A stretch of DNA of 64,000 bases from Polynucleobacter sp. JS-Mosq-20-D10 (GTDB lineage Bacteria; Pseudomonadota; Gammaproteobacteria; Burkholderiales; Burkholderiaceae): the NCBI RefSeq assembly GCF_018687755.1, contig NZ_CP061305.1, positions 310,001 through 374,000 of the forward strand, read 5' to 3'. The position numbers and the translations under genes were made by a program. Positions 35,780-43,736 of the stretch are shown here, in pieces. Every line of letters starts with the position of its first letter. Position 1 is the first letter of the stretch. The notes beneath the pieces were generated by a model. That model was not told the DNA's origin and searched no databases. It worked only from the letters and a program-made list of their open reading frames with translations.

Positions 35780-36151
35780 TTAGAAGCTAAATTCTCTGTA
35801 ATGTCGATAGAGGTTGGCAATCGACGCAAAGCCTAGAACCACGATCAGAACAGCAAATAAGTAATCTAAGGTGAGGTATGTAAACACACCTGTTTGAATG
35901 GCTACTGCCGCCGCAATAAAGGCGGCAATAGCTCCGAAGACTACTAGTTTGAAGTTGGGGATAAAAGCGCCAAGCGTAATGGCCACAAATAACAAAATCA
36001 GATCTGAAACTAATTGATCTGCAGTTTGAAAAACTTGATTGGTGAGCTCAGGGTTGGTCATCTTTCCTAAGACTGCCAACATCAATATGCTGGCAAGTAC
36101 TGCAAAGTTTAGCTTCGCTTTATTGAAAATCGTTCTAAATTGATCATTCAC
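35780..36151 (-). CDS. Small multi-pass membrane protein, unknown function
   Basis: A 123-residue hydrophobic protein with about three to four membrane segments (AVLASILMLAVLG, LILLFVAITLGAFI, LVVFGAIAAFIAAAVAIQTG, FAVLIVVLGFASIANLY). I recognise no family. It is the last gene of a leftward group with a 75-residue membrane protein, an amidohydrolase and a Bug-type binding protein. TctB of tripartite transporters has four segments and a similar size, but no match can be claimed by eye. The downstream gap to the sulfite reductase gene is about 130 bases. Confidence 0.55.
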   Translation of the reverse strand: MNDQFRTIFNKAKLNFAVLASILMLAVLGKMTNPELTNQVFQTADQLVSDLILLFVAITLGAFIPNFKLVVFGAIAAFIAAAVAIQTGVFTYLTLDYLFAVLIVVLGFASIANLYRHYREFSF

Positions 36152-36178
36152 GGTAGGCAGTCTTTGTTGGTGAGATAT

Positions 36179-36406
36179 TTAGGGGTTGGCACTACCGCTA
36201 AATACTAAGCTAATACCAATCCACAGAAGAATAAAAGCAACCAAGATCGTGAAGCCAAGCTTCTTGAGAAAGTATTCGAGGGTATCCATATAAGCTGCAT
36301 CATTACGACCAAAGTATTGGTCAAAGCGTTTCCATACCAGGCGACCCACTACCAGTGGAAGCAGCATTGCAACAATACCGAAAATAATAGTAAGCGTGTT
36401 ATCCAT
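36179..36406 (-). CDS. Small two-segment membrane protein, unknown function
   Basis: A 75-residue protein with two hydrophobic segments (TIIFGIVAMLLPLVVGRLVW and GFTILVAFILLWIGISLVF) and a charged loop with DQYFGRNDAAYMDTLEYF. I do not recognise a family. It lies 27 bases after the amidohydrolase stop and 27 bases before the 123-residue membrane protein, so all are probably co-transcribed. It looks like a real gene because of its clean membrane topology and tight spacing. Confidence 0.55.
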   Translation of the reverse strand: MDNTLTIIFGIVAMLLPLVVGRLVWKRFDQYFGRNDAAYMDTLEYFLKKLGFTILVAFILLWIGISLVFSGSANP

Positions 36407-36433
36407 GGGGTGTGTATTCTTTCTAGCTAATAT

Positions 36434-37342
36434 CTATTGAGTGTCAGTGAATGCTGGATAGTCATATAGGATACAGGGATTGTCGGAAAGAATCGCTTTT
36501 CTGAGGCTTGGATCTACTACCCAAGACCCGAATAGATCGCAGAGATCGGCATCATGCGGCATCTGCTTTTTGACCATGACATGAGGCCAATCGCTACCCC
36601 AGATTAATCGCTTGCTGTTGGCCTTAATTACCTCATCATTGAATGTTCGCATATCCACATAGGGAAAGTCCCCATCACAAATACGGTAGGGACCAGTCAT
36701 TTTGACCCAAGCCTTTTGCTCTCGTAGTAGTTCTAGCAAGCCTTGAAAGCCGGCATCATTCACACCATGTCTTGCGTGTGAGTAGCCAAAATGACCAAAT
36801 ACCAAGTCCACCGGAAAGTCTGCAAATATTCTAGCGAGATCAGGGTATTCATTAACATGGGCTAGTAACTCTAAATGCCAACCAAAGGGTTGGATACGTT
36901 TGGCGATTGTAGTTAATTCGTCAATCGGTAAACCCTTTGATTTATCAGCAACATCCACCACATTGCAACGAATGCCACGAACACCAGCGTGATGCATGGT
37001 CTCCAATTCTGTATCGGAGATCTTGGGATCGATCACTGCTACCCCGCGAAATTGCTTGGGGTTCTCAGAGAGTGCCGCGAGCATGGCTCGATTATCAGTA
37101 CCATATACGCTGGGCTGCACCAAGACGGCGCGATCAATTCTCAACATGCTTAGGAGAGATTGATATTGGCTCAGTGTGGCATCGGGTGGAGTGTAGATGC
37201 GCTCCTGTGCATAAGGAAACGCTAGAGCTGGTCCACAGATATGAGCATGGCAATCTACTGCCCCAGCAGGAAACCCCATCTTTGGCGATCGAATTTCTGA
37301 ATCTGGGGCTTGGCAGAGTGGTGCAGTGTGAGTTGAGTTCAA
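36434..37342 (-). CDS. Amidohydrolase 2 family, 2-pyrone-4,6-dicarboxylate hydrolase-like
   Basis: A 302-residue TIM-barrel hydrolase. The metal-binding DCHAHICGP motif opens the domain. AQERIYTPPDATLSQYQ is characteristic of LigI/PDC lactonase-like enzymes, and the barrel continues with ELLAHVNEYP, VFGHFGYSHARHG and the closing aspartate in LIWGSDWPHV. LigI opens the lactone ring of 2-pyrone-4,6-dicarboxylate in lignin-derived aromatic breakdown; related enzymes act on other lactones. The start may be TTG 37342 or ATG 37279, and neither has a clear ribosome binding site. It is adjacent to a Bug solute-binding gene and faces away from a PcaD-like enol-lactonase, a setting that fits catabolism of aromatic or dicarboxylic acids. 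The exact substrate is inferred. Confidence 0.7.
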   Translation of the reverse strand: MNSTHTAPLCQAPDSEIRSPKMGFPAGAVDCHAHICGPALAFPYAQERIYTPPDATLSQYQSLLSMLRIDRAVLVQPSVYGTDNRAMLAALSENPKQFRGVAVIDPKISDTELETMHHAGVRGIRCNVVDVADKSKGLPIDELTTIAKRIQPFGWHLELLAHVNEYPDLARIFADFPVDLVFGHFGYSHARHGVNDAGFQGLLELLREQKAWVKMTGPYRICDGDFPYVDMRTFNDEVIKANSKRLIWGSDWPHVMVKKQMPHDADLCDLFGSWVVDPSLRKAILSDNPCILYDYPAFTDTQ

Positions 37343-37357
37343 TGTACTGTGGCTAGA

Positions 37358-38365
37358 TTACTGAGGTTCGATATTGGCGTCTTTAGCAATCTTTTGATAC
37401 TTCGCCATCTCATCGCGCACAAACTTACCGAATTCTTGTGGGTTCATTGGAGTTGCTTTGATGCCTTTAGCCTCATAAGCGGTTTTCACTTCGGGAGATT
37501 GCATCGCCAAATTGATATCTTGATTAATCTTTTTCACAATTGCTGCTGATGTGCCAGCAGGTGCCCACACACCAAACCAAAGACCAATTTCAAAGTTGCC
37601 ATAACCCAACTCGGCAATACTCGGAATATCTGGTACGGCCGCATTACGTACTTTACTAGTAACACCGAGCGCTCTCACTTTGCCACCTTTGAGTTGCCCG
37701 ATGGCAGTATCGAGTGGCGCCATATAAAAAGCGGTACGTCCGGCCATCGTATCTTGAATGGCCTCTGGAGAGCCTTTGTAAGGAACGTGTATGAGCTTGA
37801 TGCCCATCATTTGATTAAAGTACTCGGCGGCAAGATGGGTTGAGCTACCAACGCCTGCAGATGCAAAAGTAATCTCGCCGGGCTTTGACTTGGCTGCAAT
37901 GATTAAATCACGAACTGATTGATAAGGCCCGTCTGCGGAAGTGACTAAGACGTAAGGTGTTTGCCCAAGAATATCGACATCAATCAGACTTTTGAGTGGG
38001 TCGTAAGGCAGCTTTTTATAAATGGCTGGATTGGCAGCATATGAAGCGGATTGCACTAGAAGGGTATAGCCATCCGGATCAGCGCTGACAACTGCGCCAG
38101 TACCGATCAAGCCACCGGCACCAGGACGATTTTCAATAATGACGGATTGTTTCCAGGTTTCTGAAAGACTTTTGGCAACAATACGGCCGGCAATGTCAGC
38201 ACCAGAACCAGCAGTCAGTGGCACAATCATCTTTACCGTGCGGTTGGGGTAGCTTTGTGCGCTGGCAGCCGTAGAAATCAGGTTGAGGCTAAGCCCTAAG
38301 CCAATGAATAAGCTCAACATCCAGTTGCGCTTGGGTAAACGAGGGGGTTGCAATATCTTTTGCAT
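37358..38365 (-). CDS. Bug-family tripartite tricarboxylate transporter substrate-binding protein
   Basis: A 335-residue periplasmic binding protein. A signal peptide is plain (LFIGLGLSLNLISTAASAQS), followed by the family start YPNRTVKMIVPLTAGSGADI and later NRPGAGGLIGTGAV, FASAGVGSSTHLAAEYF and VPYKGSPEAIQDTMAGR. I chose ATG 38365, since a GGAG sequence is then five bases away; the GTG just before it would be too close. Bug proteins bind carboxylates, often with no adjacent TctA/TctB membrane genes, as here. The gene is divergent from the PcaD-like gene and leads the operon with the amidohydrolase, so the ligand may be an aromatic or dicarboxylic acid. Confidence 0.85.
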   Translation of the reverse strand: MQKILQPPRLPKRNWMLSLFIGLGLSLNLISTAASAQSYPNRTVKMIVPLTAGSGADIAGRIVAKSLSETWKQSVIIENRPGAGGLIGTGAVVSADPDGYTLLVQSASYAANPAIYKKLPYDPLKSLIDVDILGQTPYVLVTSADGPYQSVRDLIIAAKSKPGEITFASAGVGSSTHLAAEYFNQMMGIKLIHVPYKGSPEAIQDTMAGRTAFYMAPLDTAIGQLKGGKVRALGVTSKVRNAAVPDIPSIAELGYGNFEIGLWFGVWAPAGTSAAIVKKINQDINLAMQSPEVKTAYEAKGIKATPMNPQEFGKFVRDEMAKYQKIAKDANIEPQ

Positions 38366-38482
38366 CACGTCTCCTAAGTATTTTTATAGTTTCATTGGAT
38401 AATCTACCATGCTCCTTTCAAGATCTCCATGATCAAGATGGGATATATAAAAATTGCTGAACCAGCTAGAAAGCAGAGATAA

Positions 38483-39307
38483 ATGAGCCAAAAACTAGAA
38501 AAACAGATCATCAAGGTCAACGGGGTCAATATTGCCTATCGTTTTGATGGTCCTAGTGATGGCCATGTGGTGATGATGGCCAATAGCCTCATGTCGGATT
38601 GCAGTATGTGGGATTGGAATGTGCCTGCATTAAGCGATCGTTATCGAGTCCTCCGTTTTGATAAGCGTGGGCACGGCGACTCTGAAACAACCCCAGCGCC
38701 CTATAGCATCCCTCAATTGGCGGATGACGCGGCTGCCCTATTGGATGCCTTAAAGATTGATCAAGTGCATTTCATCGGACTATCGATGGGCGGCATGATT
38801 GGTCAGCAACTCGGTGCTCGTTTTCCGGAGCGTGTTTATTCTCTATCCCTCTGCGATACAGCAAGTGAAATGCCTCCACGTAGTTTGTGGGAGGAGCGTT
38901 TTGAGCTTGCGCGCAAAGAAGGCATTGCCGGTTTAGTAGATGGCACCATTCAGCGTTGGTTTACTGCCCCATTTATTGCTCGTGCGCCTCAAGATATTGC
39001 CAAAGTGCGAGAGATGATTTTGGGTACCGGGGTTGAGGGTTATCTGGGGTGTGCAAGTGCGGTAAGGGATATGGCGCAAACCACCATGCTCTTAAAAATT
39101 AAAGCCCCAACACTGATTCTGACAGGGCGTCAGGATCCAGCCTGTACGGTGGATCAAGCCATTGTGCTCAATCGTATGATTGATGGCTCCAAGTTAGTCA
39201 TATTGGAAGACGCAGCGCATTTATCCAATATTGAGCAACCAGAGGTATTTAATCGAACTGTGCGAGACTTTATTGATGCCGTTGACAATGCTTTAGCAGT
39301 CAAGTGA
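38483..39307 (+). CDS. Alpha/beta hydrolase, 3-oxoadipate enol-lactonase (PcaD)-like
   Basis: A 274-residue alpha/beta hydrolase. The nucleophile elbow is FIGLSMGGMIGQQLGARFPE, the acid is probably in LTGRQDPACT, and the histidine in LEDAAHLSNIEQPEVFN, giving a complete Ser-Asp-His triad. The pattern FDKRGHGDSETTPAPYSIPQ and the AHLSNIE ending are typical of PcaD, which hydrolyses 3-oxoadipate enol-lactone in the protocatechuate branch of the beta-ketoadipate pathway. No other pca gene is in view, so a more general esterase role remains possible. It is followed by a 60-residue gene with its own ribosome binding site. Confidence 0.72.
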   Translation: MSQKLEKQIIKVNGVNIAYRFDGPSDGHVVMMANSLMSDCSMWDWNVPALSDRYRVLRFDKRGHGDSETTPAPYSIPQLADDAAALLDALKIDQVHFIGLSMGGMIGQQLGARFPERVYSLSLCDTASEMPPRSLWEERFELARKEGIAGLVDGTIQRWFTAPFIARAPQDIAKVREMILGTGVEGYLGCASAVRDMAQTTMLLKIKAPTLILTGRQDPACTVDQAIVLNRMIDGSKLVILEDAAHLSNIEQPEVFNRTVRDFIDAVDNALAVK

Positions 39308-39322
39308 ACTGGAGCCACCTAC

Positions 39323-39505
39323 ATGAAAAAAACCGACCTGTATAAAAACCTAGCTTTGGCAACAGCACAGCGTATGAAGAACGCTACAAGAGTTCCTAAA
39401 CCTGGAGCAGCAGATGATGTTGCGAAGTCTAAGAAAGAACTTGCTAGCAGCAATCCATTATTAGCTTCATTGATCGGTAAAACTGATTCAAGGTCGAAGA
39501 AGTGA
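39323..39505 (+). CDS. Small conserved-looking basic protein, unknown function
   Basis: A 60-residue lysine- and alanine-rich protein starting MKKTDLYKNLALATAQRMKN. The start pattern MKKTDLYKNL recalls a small uncharacterised family I believe is common in Burkholderiales, but I cannot verify that here. GGAG lies about nine bases before the ATG, 16 bases after the hydrolase stop, supporting translation. The opposite strand is also open over the same stretch but lacks such a site. No function is assigned. Confidence 0.55.
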   Translation: MKKTDLYKNLALATAQRMKNATRVPKPGAADDVAKSKKELASSNPLLASLIGKTDSRSKK

Positions 39506-39529
39506 TCCACCCTAGATAAATCTATTTAA

Positions 39530-40624
39530 GTGAGTGCCAGCCTTATTTTGAAACAAGCTAAATCACTTTTCTTAGTTGATTTTCTGAAGGTCTTTGCAGC
39601 GCTATTAATCATCCTGCATCACCTATCGAGTTATGGTCAGATTGCAGAAGATGCGCGAGCATTCTTACCGGGTGTAATGAATTTTTTATTTGAGTATGGA
39701 CGCTATGGCGTACAAATCTTCTTGGTCATGGCAGGTTACCTAGCAACGCAGTCATTAACGAGATTTGCGAATGCGAAATTCAGTAGCCAGAATTTACTAC
39801 GAGTCATTATCAATCGCTATTTGCGTTTGTTTGCCCCTTATGTTGCCGCTTTATTTTTTACTATTCTCTGTGCTTGGATTGCACGCTTTTGGGTGAATGA
39901 TGAATTCGTCGGCGAGCAAGAAACGCTCAGCCAGTTCCTGGCCCACTTATTTTTCTTGCAAGGCATATTAGGACTTGATTCTATTTCTGCTGGCGCTTGG
40001 TATGTGGCGATTGATTGGCAGTTGTACTCGGTGCTAGCGGTATTGCTAATTTCTTTTTCCTCATATCAGGTTTTAATATGGTTTCTCAGCATTATTGCGA
40101 TTTGTTCTTTGCTGTACTTCAATCGCTCCAACCAGTACGAGGCCTACTTCATTTACTTTATTGGCTCATATAGTCTTGGCGTGTTGGCTTATTTGGCTAA
40201 GAACTTTTCGGATCAGAAGATCCAAGTCTTGGCCAAGTTTGTACTAATTGCGATTGGAGTGATTATCTTCATTTCCACATTGCATCAAGTGTGGTTACGA
40301 AATTTCTTAGCCTGGTTTGTGGCCTTGCTTTTATTGCTATGGGGTAATGCTACTTATCCTGCCGTGGGCTCTGAGGCCCATGGATTGAAATCATCAGTAC
40401 TGCGAGCTATTACATGGGCGAGCCCGCGCTCGTACTGCGCTTTCTTAATTCACTTTGCATTTATCTTGTTGGCAAATACGCTATATATTGGCTCTGGAAT
40501 GCATGCTCACGAGAGTGGCCTCATTGCAGTTGGCTTAATGTTAGGAGTCGTGGTGTGTAGCACTATTGCCGCTAGCTATCTGTATCGTTGGGTAGAAATT
40601 CCCTCGGCTAAATTAAAGACTTAG
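39530..40624 (+). CDS. Acyltransferase family 3 membrane protein (O-acyltransferase)
   Basis: A 364-residue integral membrane acyltransferase with about ten segments. The family signature is at the N-terminus: LVDFLKVFAALLIILHHLSSYG, where the HH pair lies in the first segment, and later GVQIFLVMAGYLATQSLTRF and SAGAWYVAIDWQLYSVLAVL (the W-x(2)-E/D-like block). Such proteins transfer acetyl or other acyl groups to sugars of cell-surface polysaccharides. The start is a GTG at 39530. It lies apart from the polysaccharide cluster but might decorate its product. The substrate is unknown. Confidence 0.75.
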   Translation: MSASLILKQAKSLFLVDFLKVFAALLIILHHLSSYGQIAEDARAFLPGVMNFLFEYGRYGVQIFLVMAGYLATQSLTRFANAKFSSQNLLRVIINRYLRLFAPYVAALFFTILCAWIARFWVNDEFVGEQETLSQFLAHLFFLQGILGLDSISAGAWYVAIDWQLYSVLAVLLISFSSYQVLIWFLSIIAICSLLYFNRSNQYEAYFIYFIGSYSLGVLAYLAKNFSDQKIQVLAKFVLIAIGVIIFISTLHQVWLRNFLAWFVALLLLLWGNATYPAVGSEAHGLKSSVLRAITWASPRSYCAFLIHFAFILLANTLYIGSGMHAHESGLIAVGLMLGVVVCSTIAASYLYRWVEIPSAKLKT

Positions 40625-40663
40625 AGATTGATTATTTCAGACTTGAAAACCATTTAATTACTA

Positions 40664-40696
40664 AGTGAATTCACTAAATCTTAAAAGGCGTATAAT
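40664..40696 (+). promoter_or_regulatory. Promoter with perfect -10 and a 12-base palindrome upstream
   Basis: TATAAT at 40691-40696 is a consensus -10 box. The -35 position is occupied by part of the perfect palindrome AGTGAATTCACT (40664-40675), and no good TTGACA match is present. A palindrome over the -35 region is a typical place for a regulator to bind. Transcription would begin near 40703 and run through a hairpin leader toward the NYN-domain gene. Confidence 0.5.
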
Positions 40697-40748
40697 TTTT
40701 TTACGACTCACCCATTAACCGTTCGGTTCATCCGATTGCTTTTTGGGC

Positions 40749-40779
40749 GACAGACCACCTTCGGGTGGTTTTGTCTTTT
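40749..40779 (+). terminator. UUCG-capped hairpin with U-rich tail in the leader of the NYN gene
   Basis: ACCACC and GGTGGT pair around a TTCG loop, extended outward by GACAG against TTGTC, and are followed by a T-rich run (TTTTC after the stem). This is the form of an intrinsic terminator, placed between a strong -10 box and the coding region of the NYN-domain protein. It could end a short RNA of about 75 bases, act as an attenuator, or be the target of control by the gene product. Confidence 0.6.
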
Positions 40780-40792
40780 CTGGAACGGGAAA

Positions 40793-41452
40793 ATTATCAA
40801 AACTATTGTTTATATTGATGGATATAACCTTTATTACGGCTTGCTGAGAAAGTCAAAATTGAAGTGGTTAGATATTGTTAGGCTATTTTCTGAGCGCATT
40901 TTAGATAAAAATGCAGAATTAATTCAAGTGCGCTATTACACGGCACCCGTTCTCGGCAGGATGTCGGATGATCCTATGTCAACCCAGCGACAACGGATTT
41001 ACCTTCAGGCTTTGAGAAAAATGTATCCCAATTGTCTAGAAATCATTCAGGGAAAAATCTTAGCAACAACACCCTACCAAAGGTTAGTGAGACCAATTAC
41101 TGAGGTCCCCGAATTGAAAATAGTTCAGGTTTATGACTTTAATGAAAAAAAGACAGATGTTAATTTGGCATCAGATTTGATTACTGGCGCTTTTACAGGT
41201 GTATGTGAGCAGGCGGTGGTTTGTAGTAATGATTCTGATCTTGAGGGTGCTTTAGCGGCGGTGAAGCGGCATCAGCCACACTTGCGTATTGGTGTGGTGG
41301 CGCCAATTCAGAGTAAAAATCATCGACATATTTCAGGTGATCTAATAAGGCACTCTGATTGGGTGAAGATTCTTAGTGTTTCGCATGCTACCGCTTCGCA
41401 GCTGCCATCGAAAATCCCGGGCTCAAAAATTCAAAAACCGAATACTTGGTAA
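40793..41452 (+). CDS. NYN-domain (DUF88/LabA-like) putative ribonuclease
   Basis: A PIN-like NYN-domain protein of about 219 residues. The hallmark start of the domain is TIVYIDGYNLYYGLLRKSK, with the acidic residue in YIDGYN. KKTDVNLASDLITGAF and VVCSNDSDLEGALAAVKRH supply the other acidic residues of the nuclease-like site. RPITEVPELKIVQVYDF lies between. No ATG, GTG or TTG occurs at the right place: the domain begins a few codons after an ATT at 40793, preceded by GGAACGGGA. The only upstream alternative, TTG 40736, would place the leader hairpin inside the coding region. An AUU start, as known for infC and pcnB, is my inference. It probably cleaves or binds RNA; its target is unknown. 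Confidence 0.7.
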   Translation: MIKTIVYIDGYNLYYGLLRKSKLKWLDIVRLFSERILDKNAELIQVRYYTAPVLGRMSDDPMSTQRQRIYLQALRKMYPNCLEIIQGKILATTPYQRLVRPITEVPELKIVQVYDFNEKKTDVNLASDLITGAFTGVCEQAVVCSNDSDLEGALAAVKRHQPHLRIGVVAPIQSKNHRHISGDLIRHSDWVKILSVSHATASQLPSKIPGSKIQKPNTW

Positions 41453-41460
41453 GTGGGAAG

Positions 41461-41988
41461 CTAGATTCCCATCTCTTTTAAAACGCGAAATATCTCTCTA
41501 AAAGCTTTTGGTGGTTTGTTGGTTTCTTTTTCTTTGCGCGCATTGCGGATGAGGGTACGCATATTCTGAATATCCATATCCGGATATTGCTCAATCATCT
41601 TGGTAAAGGTCTCATCGTTTGCAATCAATCGATCACGATAGGACTCCAGATGATGCAGCTTTGCAGTCTCTGCCTTACTAACGCCTTGGATAGCATCTAA
41701 ACGTTTCTGAATAGCATCCAGCTCCCCTTCATCTAAAAAGCGCATAAGCTTACCAAGATATTGCTTATGACGACGGATCGCCTCAAAACTCTTAATCTTA
41801 TTGGTTTCTGCAATGGAGGTTTTAATAGCCTCATCCATTGGTATGGTCTTTAAGGCATCGCTACTAAGCGCTGCTAGAACTTCGGCCAGTTTTTGGCGCT
41901 CGGTCATCAAGCGCTTTAGCTCGGATTTGCTGGGCCCATCATCAAGATTATCTTTCTTGGGGGTGCGGTTCTTTTCATTGACGTGCAT
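41461..41988 (-). CDS. darP: Ribosome biogenesis factor DarP (YjgA, DUF615)
   Basis: A 175-residue, highly charged helical protein. The DUF615 pattern is clear: PSKSELKRLMTERQKLAEVL near the N-terminus, IKSFEAIRRHKQYLGKLMR in the middle, LHHLESYRDRLIANDE, and RTLIRNARKEKETNKPPKAF followed by REIFRVLKEM at the end. DarP (dual-action ribosomal maturation protein) associates with late 50S precursors in Escherichia coli. Length and domain order are normal. It is convergent with the NYN-domain gene, with only 8 bases between the stops, and diverges from the GMC oxidoreductase gene. In many relatives pmbA lies next to it; that is not the case here. Confidence 0.9.
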   Translation of the reverse strand: MHVNEKNRTPKKDNLDDGPSKSELKRLMTERQKLAEVLAALSSDALKTIPMDEAIKTSIAETNKIKSFEAIRRHKQYLGKLMRFLDEGELDAIQKRLDAIQGVSKAETAKLHHLESYRDRLIANDETFTKMIEQYPDMDIQNMRTLIRNARKEKETNKPPKAFREIFRVLKEMGI

Positions 41989-42101
41989 GCATCTATTTTA
42001 GACGGGTATTCGCTGTTTCTAACTGAATCGCCTAATTTCTTCGCATTGGGAGATTTAGTAAATAATAGAGTTTAAAAATAGGCATCTATAAAACTAGAGA
42101 T

Positions 42102-43736
42102 ATGAGCACAACAAGCCATCAAAACGCTTACGACTACATCATTATTGGTGCTGGCAGCGCAGGTTGTATGTTAGCCAAGCGCTTGACTGAGAATCCCGCC
42201 AAACGTGTACTCTTGATTGAGGCTGGCAAGAATGACAACTACATCTGGATACATGTGCCGGTGGGCTACTTGTATTGCATCGATAACCCGAGAGCGGATT
42301 GGCGTTTTAAGACTGCTGCTGAAAAAGGCCTAAACGGACGCTCACTGCTATATCCACGTGGTCGGGTTTTAGGTGGTTGCTCATCTATCAACGGCATGAT
42401 CTATATGCGCGGCCAAGAAGGTGACTATGCATCTTGGGTTAAAGCAACTGGTGATGAATCTTGGTCCTGGCAAAACGCCTTGCGTCGTTATAAATCATTT
42501 GAGGACTATCACGGCGCTGCTAATCAATGGCACGGCAAGGGTGGTGAGTGGACTGTATCTAAGCAGCGTTTGCGTTGGCCCATCATGGATGTTTTCAAGG
42601 AGGCTGCAGTAGAGGCGGGCATTCCGGCGTCAGATGACTTTAATCAAGGCGATAACTTTGGAGTGGGTTATTTTGATGTGAGTCAGCGTAAAGGTTGGCG
42701 CCTCAATACCTCCAAAGCATTTTTGCGTGAAGCTGCTAAGCGACCCAATCTCACTGTAGTGACTGAAGCCATGGTCAATAAATTATTAATTGATCCGAGC
42801 TCTAAAAATTGCTTCGGAGTGCAATATATTAAAGATGGCAAAACCACTGAAGTGCTTTGTAATATTGCACATCAAGGTGAAGTGATTTTGAGTGCAGGCG
42901 CAATTGGAAGTGTGCAGGTCCTAGAGCGCTCAGGCGTTGGCTCAGTTGCGCATCTCAACAAGCTGGGCATCCCCGTCATTGCAGATTTACCAGGCGTGGG
43001 CGAAAACTTACAAGACCATTTGCAATTGCGCATGATCTACAAGGTCAATGGCATTGGCACCCTGAATACCAAGGCGAATTCCTTGCTTGGTAAGCTGTTA
43101 ATTGGTATGGAGTATATATTGAAGCGCTCTGGCCCGATGTCGATGGCTCCCTCACAGTTGGGTGCTTTTGCATATAGTTCATCTGATCAGCCTTCGGCAA
43201 ATGTGGAGTATCACGTTCAACCACTATCACTAGAAAAGTTTGGTGAAGATTTGCATTCCTTTAATGCAATTACTGCCAGCGTTTGTAACTTGCGACCTAC
43301 ATCTCGCGGTAGTGTGCATATCAGCTCAATCGATCCAGGAGCGCCCCCGGTGATTGCACCAAATTATTTATCTACATCCGAGGATCGTAAGGTAGCAGCA
43401 GATTCATTGCGCCTCACACGGAAGATTGTAGAAAGCCCCGCTCTGAAGCCATACACGCCAGATGAGTACAAGCCAGGCAAACAATATCAAAGCGATGAAG
43501 AACTTATCAAAGCCGCTGGAGATATTGGTACAACGATTTTTCATCCAGTGGGCACCTGCAAGATGGGGCGCAATGATGATCCGATGGCAGTACTGGATTC
43601 ACAATTACGAGTTAGGGGTATTCATCACCTGAGGGTGGTTGATGCATCTGCAATGCCAACAATTACTTCGGGGAATACTGCGGCACCAACGATGATGATT
43701 GCGCAGCGCGCAGCGGAATTGCTCTGCGGTGAATAA
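42102..43736 (+). CDS. GMC family FAD-dependent oxidoreductase (choline/alcohol dehydrogenase-like)
   Basis: A 544-residue flavoprotein. The FAD-binding motif YIIIGAGSAGCMLAKRL is at the N-terminus, followed by RGRVLGGCSSINGMIYMRGQ, the GMC signature 1. The second signature is GEVILSAGAIGSVQVLERSG. The C-terminal FHPVGTCKMGRNDDPM and DASAMPTITSGNTAAPTMMI carry the active-site His and Asn. It oxidises an alcohol or related compound; the substrate is unknown, and choline is not specifically supported. It leads a rightward operon with a DMT transporter, a ketopantoate-type reductase and an AEC transporter, overlapping the transporter gene by 8 bases. Confidence 0.85.
   Translation: MSTTSHQNAYDYIIIGAGSAGCMLAKRLTENPAKRVLLIEAGKNDNYIWIHVPVGYLYCIDNPRADWRFKTAAEKGLNGRSLLYPRGRVLGGCSSINGMIYMRGQEGDYASWVKATGDESWSWQNALRRYKSFEDYHGAANQWHGKGGEWTVSKQRLRWPIMDVFKEAAVEAGIPASDDFNQGDNFGVGYFDVSQRKGWRLNTSKAFLREAAKRPNLTVVTEAMVNKLLIDPSSKNCFGVQYIKDGKTTEVLCNIAHQGEVILSAGAIGSVQVLERSGVGSVAHLNKLGIPVIADLPGVGENLQDHLQLRMIYKVNGIGTLNTKANSLLGKLLIGMEYILKRSGPMSMAPSQLGAFAYSSSDQPSANVEYHVQPLSLEKFGEDLHSFNAITASVCNLRPTSRGSVHISSIDPGAPPVIAPNYLSTSEDRKVAADSLRLTRKIVESPALKPYTPDEYKPGKQYQSDEELIKAAGDIGTTIFHPVGTCKMGRNDDPMAVLDSQLRVRGIHHLRVVDASAMPTITSGNTAAPTMMIAQRAAELLCGE

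Noticed and set aside
36937..37356. A 139-residue frame on the plus strand antisense to the amidohydrolase
   Set aside because: It lies fully inside a well-supported gene on the other strand, has no family features, and reads like reversed coding sequence.
39319..39510. A 63-residue minus-strand frame over the small basic protein gene
   Set aside because: The plus-strand frame has a GGAG site at proper distance and follows the hydrolase; the minus-strand one has no such site.
40736..40792. TTG at 40736 as the start of the NYN-domain gene
   Set aside because: It would place the leader hairpin and its U-rich tail inside the coding region and add a Trp/Phe-rich stretch unrelated to the family.
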